Source: Bacillota bacterium
Lineage (GTDB): Bacteria; Bacillota; Clostridia; Christensenellales; CAG-138
Reading direction: 5' to 3'
DNA: 9,323 nucleotides
Assembly: GCA_023458355.1 (NCBI GenBank)
Contig: JAEWZS010000205.1
Coordinates: 1-9,323 of the forward strand
Shown: in pieces, positions 1 to 4,521 of the stretch
How positions within the stretch are numbered: the stretch's first letter is position 1
Layout of the letters: each line of letters opens with the position of its first letter
Translations under genes and position numbers: made by a program
The notes under the pieces: model-generated
What the model saw: only the letters and a program-made list of their open reading frames with translations
What the model was told of the DNA's origin: nothing
Database searches by the model: none

Positions 1-773
1 CCTTTACGGGGGAAGCCATTAAAGGCTATATGGACAGGCATTACCAGCCTAACAACATCGTCGTCGCCTGCGCGGGCAATTTTGAGCGCGAAAAGCTCTT
101 AGACGTACTGAAAAAGAATTTTTTGGGTGGCTCGCCTTCCTTTAAGGAGAACAAGCCGCAGTGCGTTATCACAAACAAGCGCGCGTTTAAGTCCATTGAG
201 AAAGATGTCGAGCAGGTGCATATCTGCTTAGGTCTACCGGGCTATAAAAACGACGATGACAGGCAATACCCGCTTTTTGTGCTCAATAACGCATTGGGCG
301 GCAGCATGAGCTCGAGGCTTTTCCAAAACATCCGCGAGGAGCGCGGGCTTGCGTATTCCATCTATTCCTACCCATCGGCCTATGCTGACGACGGTTACTT
401 CGCGCTTTATGCAGGCACCGGTGAGAAGCAGGCGGAAGAGGTCGTGAAGCTGATGCTTGAAGAGCTCGATAAAATCGTAAAAGAGGGCATCACCGAGGAG
501 GAATTCAAGCGCAGCAAGGAGCAGTTAAAAGGCAGCTACATGCTCGGTCAGGAAAGCACCTCCGCACGCTCAAACGCTATAGGCAAGGCAGAGCTGTTGC
601 GCGGCAAGGTGCACACCGAGGAGGAGATCATGGAGCGCATCGAAAGCGTTACCATGGAGAGTGTTCGAGCCATCATCCCGTACGTATTCGATCCTAACCG
701 CATCTGCGGTGCGTTTGTAGGCCGTATGGGCGAGAAGCAAAAGGATATAGAAAAACGCATTATGGAGTGGTAA
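1..773 (+). CDS. M16-family (insulinase/processing peptidase-like) zinc peptidase, C-terminal part, 5' partial
   Basis: The reading frame is open from the left edge (first full codon at base 3) to TAA at 771-773, giving about 256 residues. The gene begins upstream: the first visible residues (FTGEAIKGYMDRHYQPNN) are the typical end of the first M16 half, where the chain passes into 'Y..RHY.PNNIV....GNF'. The second M16 half follows, with the conserved block 'LGGSMSSRLFQNIREERGLAYSIYS' split over residues about 97-121 and the later 'GYFALYAGT'. The HxxEH zinc-binding motif of this family lies in the N-terminal half and is outside the window, so catalytic competence cannot be judged. In Bacillota, M16 genes of this type (YmxG/MlpA-like) often lie near pnp; that part is not visible. 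The ATG at 30 is an internal methionine, not the start. The family is clear; substrate and exact orthology are unknown. Confidence 0.9.
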   Translation, partial: FTGEAIKGYMDRHYQPNNIVVACAGNFEREKLLDVLKKNFLGGSPSFKENKPQCVITNKRAFKSIEKDVEQVHICLGLPGYKNDDDRQYPLFVLNNALGGSMSSRLFQNIREERGLAYSIYSYPSAYADDGYFALYAGTGEKQAEEVVKLMLEELDKIVKEGITEEEFKRSKEQLKGSYMLGQESTSARSNAIGKAELLRGKVHTEEEIMERIESVTMESVRAIIPYVFDPNRICGAFVGRMGEKQKDIEKRIMEW

Positions 774-941
774 AATTGTTCCACCAACTAAATCATGGAT
801 TTAGATTGGTGAGGATATTTGGCCCGAGGACCCTAACGTCCGGCAAAAGCAGGAGCCCTTAAAGATTACGAACAATTTTGACACAGGCCGGCGGCAAATA
901 GACCGACGATATTTCAGGATTTAGTTGGGGGAGTAAAAACT
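772..941 (+). promoter_or_regulatory. Structured 5' leader with alternative pairing over the dUTPase ribosome binding site
   Basis: Seen directly: AAAATTGTT (772-780) is perfectly complementary to AACAATTTT (871-879) and would close a domain. Inside it, CACCAACTAAATC (782-794) pairs with GATTTAGATTGGTG (798-811, one bulged base), and GGAC (828-831) pairs with GTCC (838-841), extendable by GCC 822-824 with GGC 842-844. The same strand 784-794 is also an exact 11-nt complement of GATTTAGTTGG (918-928). With one A/G mismatch and a terminal G-U pair this extends to 779-794 with 918-933, covering the whole SD GGGGGAG (927-933) of the gene at 942. The 3' arm of the local hairpin (798-813) is an imperfect copy of the SD region. 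Inference: a two-state translational switch. I do not recognise a known riboswitch consensus. Confidence 0.5.
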
Positions 942-1304
942 ATGGACAAGCTTGACACAATCTTTCAAATGCAAAAATCCCTCGACGACGATATCACTGT
1001 GCGCAGGGGACTTGAGGGTATTAGTTTTGAGGAATGGATGCAAAAGGACGTGCTTGCCGTAATGGCGGAATTGGGCGAGCTTCTCAATGAGGTCAACTTC
1101 AAGTGGTGGAAGAACAAGAAGGAAATTGACCCCGCCGCCGTGAAGGAAGAGCTTGTTGACGTGCTGCATTTTTTTATAAGCATGTGCATCCGCGCGGGTT
1201 TTACCGCAGACGAGCTTTATGAAGTATACGTCTCAAAGAACAAGGAAAACTTCGACCGCCAAAACGGCCTTTCGAAAAAGAAAGGGTACGCGGTAAACGA
1301 GTAA
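942..1304 (+). CDS. Dimeric dUTPase / MazG-like all-alpha NTP pyrophosphatase (dUTPase_2 family)
   Basis: A 120-residue protein that probably hydrolyses dUTP (or another non-canonical dNTP) to the monophosphate plus pyrophosphate in the cytoplasm, keeping uracil out of DNA and feeding dUMP to thymidylate synthesis. The all-alpha NTP-PPase metal-binding signature is present: E43-x-x-E46 in 'AELGELLNEVNFKWWK', then E70-x-x-D73 in 'EELVDVLHFFIS'. The aromatic FKWWK after the first motif, the LHF after the second, and the late 'YVSKNKENFDRQNG..KKGY' match the Bacillota/phage dimeric dUTPase family better than MazG itself. Length is slightly short for the dUTPase_2 family. ATG 942 has a strong SD, GGGGGAG, at 927-933 (8-nt spacing). 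The gene follows an unusual 168-nt leader and is 15 nt ahead of the HlyD-like gene, probably one transcript. Phage-borne relatives exist, but no phage genes are nearby. Exact substrate is uncertain. Confidence 0.85.
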   Translation: MDKLDTIFQMQKSLDDDITVRRGLEGISFEEWMQKDVLAVMAELGELLNEVNFKWWKNKKEIDPAAVKEELVDVLHFFISMCIRAGFTADELYEVYVSKNKENFDRQNGLSKKKGYAVNE

Positions 1305-1319
1305 AGGCCGTGCAAGGGA

Positions 1320-2513
1320 GTGACACATATCGCAAGACAGAGGAAAAAAGTTAAAACACGCTTCTATATTTTTGTAGGTATACTCGTTGCGCTTATCGTA
1401 ACACTCGTCGTGATTCTCACGGGAGGCGGCGGTGAGGGTGTATTGAGTGAAAATACCCTTCGTATGGAGATGAGCGTGAGCGCTGCTGCCATCAGAGAGG
1501 AGACCACCTATAGCGTAGACCGCTACGACAGGGTGGAGTACCTTGTCAATGAGGGTGCTTCCGTGACGAGCGGCACAGCGGTCGCCGAGGTCTATAAGTG
1601 GGGCTACAGCGACGAAATGGCGCAGTCCGTGATCCGTGCGCAGCGAGACGTATTTAAAGAGCAGCAGAACCTGCTTTTAGGCATCGATAACCCCGGCCTT
1701 GAAAATATAACGCTTCAGATTGGGCAAAAAAAAGAGCAGATTGTAGCGCTTATCATGAAAGGCGCCACGGGCGATCTTTTAGCGCTGCAAAATGAGCTGA
1801 CAAGCTTACTAAAGCAACGCGCCGAATATCTTAATACCAATGTGCAGCCTTCCGAAACACTCACAGCCCTTTATTTAGCGGAACAGCAGCAGCTCGATAC
1901 GCTTGCGGGTTGGCGAAGCTCTGTGACCGCCGTGCGCGACGGTGTGGTGAGCTTTTACTTTGACGGCTACGAGGATGTGTTGAACGTAGCTAAGCTTGAT
2001 AATGTCAACGCCGATCTCGTGAACTCCGTTATAAAGGGCGCTGCAGGCGGCACGGGAGCGGTTTCGGGCAACCTTTTGTACCGCATGGTCGACAGCTCGC
2101 ACTGGTACATCGCATTTAACACCCAAAGAGGCTCTGCATTTCGCGTTACGAAGGACGAGCAGTATACGGTGGTGTTTGAAGGGTATGTGGACAGGCCCTA
2201 CACGGGCACTGCGCTTGCGCCTATAATCAACGAAACGGGTATTGTAAACCTCATCGAGTTTAACGAGGACATAGGCTCGCTTTTAAACGCACGGAGCCTC
2301 AAGGCGACCATCCGCAAGGACGCAGCCGGCTTTGACGTACCTCTTGACGCGATTACGGTTAAGGAAGGCATACCGGGCATTGAGCTTGTTATGTCCGACG
2401 GCACGGAGCGTGTGGAGGTAGAAGTGCTGGCCGTAAGCGGCGACCGCGCTGTTATCCGTGCAAGGAATGCGTCGGATACTTTGGGTGCCGGGCAAAGGTA
2501 TATAAAACCGTAA
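1320..2513 (+). CDS. HlyD-like single-pass membrane protein with barrel-sandwich (lipoyl-like) domain, of the Clostridia yggS-sepF neighbourhood
   Basis: A 397-residue protein. A basic N-terminus (RQRKKVKTR, residues 6-14) precedes one membrane helix at about 15-34 and a glycine linker (35-38), so most of the chain should lie outside the membrane. Residues 66-92 ('VNEGASVTSGTAVAEVY') form the first half of a HlyD/lipoyl-like barrel-sandwich domain. Residues about 98-195 are Gln/Glu/Lys-rich and helical, probably a hairpin. The second half returns at 200-215 ('SVTAVRDGVVSFYF'), followed by beta-rich adaptor-type domains. Genes of this type commonly precede yggS-sepF in Clostridia, and no ABC or RND pump gene is adjacent, so a role in envelope or division is more likely than drug efflux (inference). 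GTG 1320 is the only usual start codon between the upstream stop and the membrane helix. The AAGGGAG at 1314-1320 overlaps it, and AGG at 1305-1307 is 12 nt away, so the start is poorly supported. The gene ends with tandem stops TAA-TAG. Confidence 0.75.
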   Translation: MTHIARQRKKVKTRFYIFVGILVALIVTLVVILTGGGGEGVLSENTLRMEMSVSAAAIREETTYSVDRYDRVEYLVNEGASVTSGTAVAEVYKWGYSDEMAQSVIRAQRDVFKEQQNLLLGIDNPGLENITLQIGQKKEQIVALIMKGATGDLLALQNELTSLLKQRAEYLNTNVQPSETLTALYLAEQQQLDTLAGWRSSVTAVRDGVVSFYFDGYEDVLNVAKLDNVNADLVNSVIKGAAGGTGAVSGNLLYRMVDSSHWYIAFNTQRGSAFRVTKDEQYTVVFEGYVDRPYTGTALAPIINETGIVNLIEFNEDIGSLLNARSLKATIRKDAAGFDVPLDAITVKEGIPGIELVMSDGTERVEVEVLAVSGDRAVIRARNASDTLGAGQRYIKP

Positions 2514-2544
2514 TAGGCTATCAAAAATACACGCAAAAAACCGC

Positions 2545-2613
2545 GGCGGCATGTGGGCATGCCGCCCTACATGGGAGGGAACTTCTTGTAGGGTGGGATA
2601 ATCTCATCCCGCC
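2545..2613. repeat. Composite palindromic repeat: two hairpins bridged by CCCTACA/TGTAGGG
   Basis: GGCGGCATG (2545-2553) pairs with CATGCCGCC (2558-2566) around loop TGGG. CCCTACA (2565-2571) is complementary to TGTAGGG (2587-2593). GGTGGGAT (2592-2599) pairs with ATCCCGCC (2606-2613) with one wobble. The whole is roughly symmetric about base 2579, which is the layout of dispersed intergenic palindromes (REP/MITE-like) rather than a gene. Only one copy is in the window, so dispersal is an inference. Confidence 0.5.
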
Positions 2614-2622
2614 GCGTGTGTG

Positions 2623-2652
2623 TCAAAAAAGTGACCTACGTCACTTTTTTGA
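2623..2652 (+). terminator. Bidirectional intrinsic terminator after the HlyD-like gene
   Basis: TCAAAAAAGTGAC (2623-2635) and GTCACTTTTTTGA (2640-2652) form a perfect 13-bp stem with loop CTAC. The six A's before and six T's after the GTGAC/GTCAC core give a U-tract on either strand. It lies 110 nt after the HlyD-like stop and should separate the dUTPase-HlyD transcript from yggS. The core stem is only moderately GC-rich, so efficiency is uncertain. Confidence 0.65.
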
Positions 2653-2657
2653 GGTTG

Positions 2658-2702
2658 CACGCCTTACCTAAAATGCTGCGCATTTCCGGGCGGTAAGGCG
2701 TG
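2658..2702. repeat. Inverted repeat with nested hairpin
   Basis: CACGCCTTACC (2658-2668) pairs perfectly with GGTAAGGCGTG (2692-2702), an 11-bp outer stem. Inside, AAATGC (2671-2676) pairs with GCATTT (2680-2685) around TGC. There is no T-tract after it, so it is not an intrinsic terminator. It lacks the conserved features of a tRNA. Function is unknown; it is one of the successive palindromes in this spacer. Confidence 0.5.
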
Positions 2703-2727
2703 AAAGGTGCGAAATCCTGTGGCTTTC

Positions 2728-2761
2728 ATCCGTTTTGACGTACATGTCGTCAAAGCCGGAT
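2728..2761. repeat. Inverted repeat
   Basis: ATCCG (2728-2732) pairs with CGGAT (2757-2761), and TTTGACG (2734-2740) with CGTCAAA (2748-2754), loop TACATGT. An alternative outer pairing is GGCTTT (2721-2726) with AAAGCC (2752-2757). The left arm contains TTGACG, which could double as a -35 element. Confidence 0.45.
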
Positions 2762-2764
2762 TAT
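2735..2764 (+). promoter_or_regulatory. Possible promoter for yggS
   Basis: TTGACG (2735-2740) and GATTAT (2759-2764) are separated by 18 bp: a 5/6 match to the -35 and a 4/6 match to the -10 consensus of the housekeeping sigma factor. A promoter is expected somewhere after the terminator at 2623-2652. A rival is TTGACA (2783-2788) with TGTAGT (2808-2813), where the -35 is perfect but the 19-bp spacing is poor. Both -35 boxes lie in hairpin arms, so either may be accidental. Confidence 0.25.
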
Positions 2765-2765
2765 A

Positions 2766-2787
2766 GTCAAGGGGTGTGCCCCTTGAC
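2766..2787. repeat. Perfect GC-rich hairpin upstream of yggS
   Basis: GTCAAGGGG (2766-2774) pairs perfectly with CCCCTTGAC (2779-2787), 9 bp, loop TGTG. No T-tract follows. It is the last of the hairpins in the 2514-2837 spacer and lies 50 bp before the yggS start. Confidence 0.5.
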
Positions 2788-2837
2788 AATCCCATGGTTT
2801 CTTAGCATGTAGTGTGTTCATAAAAGGGGGTAATCTT

Positions 2838-3518
2838 ATGACAATTGCAGAAAACTGCACGGTTGTTCTCGACAATGTTGCAAAAGCCGCAAAAGAAGCA
2901 GGGAGAAGGCGCGAGGATATTACGCTCATCGCTGTAACAAAATTTATGAGTGTGGATAAAGTTGCACAAATTATTCCTTCGGGAATTGAGAATGTGGGCG
3001 AAAACCGCGTGCAGGAGCTTCTTGAAAAGTACGAATTTTATAAAAATTCATCTTTCGGCATCCATTTTATTGGACAATTACAGACAAATAAGGTAAAATA
3101 TGTAAAGGGTAAGGTTAAACTTATTCATTCTTTGGACAGGCTATCCCTCGCGCAAGCACTCGATCGTTTCGATCCTGAAACGAAGCAGGATGTTCTCATC
3201 GAGGTCAACATCGGCGAAGAGATGCAAAAAGGCGGCATTGCGCCCGTTGAACTATTTTCGTTTACCGAAACGCTTCAATCATTTTCAAGCATCCGTGTAA
3301 AAGGTCTTATGTGCGTACCGCCCCCTTGTGAGGATTTGGAGGCACGGCATTATTTTTCAAAGCTTCGGGAGTTAAGTGAGAAGCTTACATCGTACGCTTT
3401 CCCAAACGTATCCATGGAAGAGCTTTCCATGGGCATGAGCGGGGATTATATGTCCGCCATTATTGAAGGGGCTACAATGGTGCGCATCGGAACGGCGCTG
3501 TTCGGCCCAAGGAAATAA
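2838..3518 (+). CDS. yggS: YggS/PROSC-family pyridoxal-phosphate homeostasis protein
   Basis: A 226-residue, single-domain PLP-binding TIM barrel, the normal length for the family. It binds PLP but has no firmly established catalysis; family members buffer PLP and affect amino-acid and keto-acid pools. K35 in 'LIAVTKFMS' is the expected Schiff-base lysine. Other family blocks follow in order: 'GENRVQELLEKYE', 'HFIGQLQTNKVKYV', 'IHSLDR', 'VNIGEEMQKGG', 'GLMCVPP', 'LSMGMSGDY' and the phosphate-binding end 'MVRIGTALFG'. ATG 2838 was chosen because AAAAGGGGG (2822-2830) lies 7 nt before it; the in-frame ATG at 2814 would place that SD inside the gene. It heads the sepF-divIVA cluster, as in many Gram-positives (YlmE position). 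By eye, codon third positions are more A/T-rich than in sepF or the glucan synthase. Confidence 0.93.
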   Translation: MTIAENCTVVLDNVAKAAKEAGRRREDITLIAVTKFMSVDKVAQIIPSGIENVGENRVQELLEKYEFYKNSSFGIHFIGQLQTNKVKYVKGKVKLIHSLDRLSLAQALDRFDPETKQDVLIEVNIGEEMQKGGIAPVELFSFTETLQSFSSIRVKGLMCVPPPCEDLEARHYFSKLRELSEKLTSYAFPNVSMEELSMGMSGDYMSAIIEGATMVRIGTALFGPRK

Positions 3519-3615
3519 GGCGGAGGCAAGGCTTACATATATATACGCTGCGCCGCAAAACTTTCAATGTTTCTTATTTCTCCAAGCGCCAAAAAAATTA
3601 CAATGGAGGAATAGT

Positions 3616-4056
3616 ATGGAAGGGTTCGTTAAAAAACTGTTGGATTTCATAGGTCTTGAGGAAGCCGAAGACGACGAAATGTACGGCGCCGAAGCCTACG
3701 ATGAAGAGGTCATCCGCGATGATAACGTCGTGGATATCGGCAATCGCGGCAAGCGTAAGGGTGCTGCCGCAAGTTCGAACGTGATCAACATCCCCTCACA
3801 GGCACAGATGAAGATGATCGTTTATCATCCCATCAGCTATGAGGACACGCAGAACATCATCGATAACCTCAAGAGCCGCAAGCCTGTTATCGTCAATATG
3901 GAGGAGCTGGAGATCGACTGCGCACAGCGTATCCTCGATTTTATGGCCGGCGCCATCTATGCCCTCAACGGCACCATCTATAAAGTGTCGCGCGGCATTT
4001 TTGTAGTCGCTCCCGCCAATTGCGACGTTATAGGCAACGGGGAAGCGGCAATTTAG
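3616..4056 (+). CDS. sepF: Cell division protein SepF
   Basis: A 146-residue cytoplasmic protein that tethers FtsZ filaments to the membrane and helps shape the Z-ring and septum. The N-terminal 'MEGFVKKLLDFIGL' (1-14) is the amphipathic membrane-targeting helix. Residues about 15-68 are an acidic, then basic, low-complexity linker. The SepF core spans about 70-142: 'VYHPISYEDTQNIIDNLKSRKPVIVN', split here as YHPISYEDTQ and KSRKPVIVN, then 'DCAQRILDFMAGAIYALNG' and 'KVSRGIFVVAP', where the conserved glycine and the final beta-strand form the dimer and FtsZ-binding surface. ATG 3616 has TGGAGGA (3604-3610) 5 nt upstream. The longer in-frame ORF from 3463 overlaps yggS and has no SepF-like sequence. 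The 97-nt gap from yggS shows no strong terminator, so co-transcription is plausible. Confidence 0.95.
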   Translation: MEGFVKKLLDFIGLEEAEDDEMYGAEAYDEEVIRDDNVVDIGNRGKRKGAAASSNVINIPSQAQMKMIVYHPISYEDTQNIIDNLKSRKPVIVNMEELEIDCAQRILDFMAGAIYALNGTIYKVSRGIFVVAPANCDVIGNGEAAI

Positions 4057-4139
4057 TACCGATTTAATCATACATGCGTTTCTTGCATTTTTGATTTACT
4101 CGGCACAATAGCTCTTTTTCAAAACTCATGCTTAGATGC

Positions 4140-4168
4140 GCGCGCCAATGCCCTTGTCTTTGGCGCGC
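4140..4168 (+). other. GC-rich hairpin in the leader of the DivIVA-domain gene
   Basis: GCGCGCCAA (4140-4148) pairs perfectly with TTGGCGCGC (4160-4168), 9 bp with an 11-nt loop. There is no T-tract, so it is not an intrinsic terminator for sepF. It ends 10 nt before the SD AGGGAG (4179-4184) and could influence translation or mRNA stability (inference). The in-frame ATG at 4128, before the hairpin, is not a credible start. Confidence 0.45.
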
Positions 4169-4190
4169 CGTTCCGTATAGGGAGACTTAT

Positions 4191-4394
4191 ATGACGCGAG
4201 ACGATATCATCCATAAAAAATTCAGCCGAGCATTCCGAGGATACGACCCCGCGGAGGTGGACGCTTTCCTTGATGAAATTGTTAGAGAACTCGATAAGCT
4301 TACGCAAGCCTGCTCGCTTGCAGAGACTCGTGCTGAATTGGCTGAGAAGAAGATTATAAAGGAACAGGAACAGCAGATTTCTAACTCGCATTAA
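4191..4394 (+). CDS. Short DivIVA-domain protein (N-terminal membrane-binding domain only)
   Basis: A 67-residue protein corresponding to only the first domain of DivIVA. DivIVA binds negatively curved membrane at septa and poles and recruits division or cell-wall proteins. 'FSRAFRGYDPAEVDAFLDEIV' is the family signature (positions 11-31); F15 and R16 match the membrane-inserting Phe and adjacent Arg of B. subtilis DivIVA (F17, R18). Residues about 24-62 should form a short coiled coil. The long C-terminal coiled coil that drives tetramerisation in full DivIVA (usually about 150 residues or more) is absent. The frame ends cleanly in TAA before a terminator, and no C-terminal DivIVA-like sequence follows in another frame, so this looks like a genuine mini-protein rather than a fresh frameshift. 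ATG 4191 has SD AGGGAG 6 nt upstream. The usual ylmH S4-domain gene between sepF and divIVA is missing. Confidence 0.85.
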   Translation: MTRDDIIHKKFSRAFRGYDPAEVDAFLDEIVRELDKLTQACSLAETRAELAEKKIIKEQEQQISNSH

Positions 4395-4416
4395 GAAAAT
4401 AAATATTTAATTTCGT

Positions 4417-4463
4417 AGGAGGCTGGCGTGTGCTTAGCACATTGCGAGCCTCTTCGATTTTTT
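4417..4463 (+). terminator. Intrinsic terminator after the DivIVA-domain gene
   Basis: GAGGCT (4419-4424), extendable by A4417 and G4418, pairs with AGCCTC (4447-4452), and an inner GTGC-TTA-GCAC caps the stem. Six T's follow at 4458-4463. It sits 23 nt after the divIVA stop and should end the yggS-sepF-divIVA transcript. It lies inside the leader of the next gene, so it could instead act as an attenuator on read-through. Confidence 0.75.
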
Positions 4464-4466
4464 CAT

Positions 4467-4516
4467 ACGCCTCACCGTTTTCGCAGATACTATTTTATCT
4501 GCGTCATGGGAGGCGT
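4467..4516 (+). promoter_or_regulatory. SD-sequestering hairpin in front of the cyclic glucan synthase gene
   Basis: ACGCCTC (4467-4473) pairs perfectly with GAGGCGT (4510-4516), and CC 4475-4476 can extend it with GG 4508-4509 past a bulged A. The inner CGCAGAT (4482-4488) pairs with ATCTGCG (4497-4503). The SD GGGAGG (4508-4513) of the GTG at 4522 is thus fully inside the stem. GCCTC at 4469-4473 can instead pair with GAGGC 4419-4423 of the upstream terminator, which would both open the terminator and free the SD. Regulation is inferred from complementarity only. Confidence 0.45.
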
Positions 4517-4521
4517 TCTTC

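Noticed and set aside
878..906. TTGACA at 878-883 as a -35 box for the dUTPase gene
   Set aside because: No -10-like hexamer is found at 16-19 bp spacing (the sequence there is GC-rich), and the hexamer overlaps the right arm of the closing helix of the structured leader.
2198..2560. 120-codon minus-strand frame over the end of the HlyD-like gene
   Set aside because: It is antisense to a well-supported coding region, its composition is Ser/Arg/Thr-rich and it starts inside the palindromic spacer; no domain is visible.
2658..2702. tRNA or other cloverleaf RNA in the spacer
   Set aside because: The nested stems lack the T-loop and D-loop consensus and a CCA-compatible acceptor; it is a simple nested palindrome.
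2814..2837. Upstream ATG (2814) as the yggS start
   Set aside because: It would add eight residues encoded by the SD region itself; ATG 2838 has correct SD spacing and gives the family's normal N-terminus.
2514..2837. CRISPR array
   Set aside because: The palindromes differ in sequence and spacing; there is no repeated unit with constant spacers.
3463..3615. Upstream ATG (3463) as the sepF start
   Set aside because: The extra 51 residues overlap yggS and resemble no SepF sequence; the amphipathic helix begins exactly at ATG 3616 with a good SD.
4128..4190. Upstream ATG (4128) as the DivIVA-domain start
   Set aside because: The extension is Cys/Arg-rich, is encoded by the leader hairpin and has no SD; ATG 4191 has one and matches the family N-terminus.
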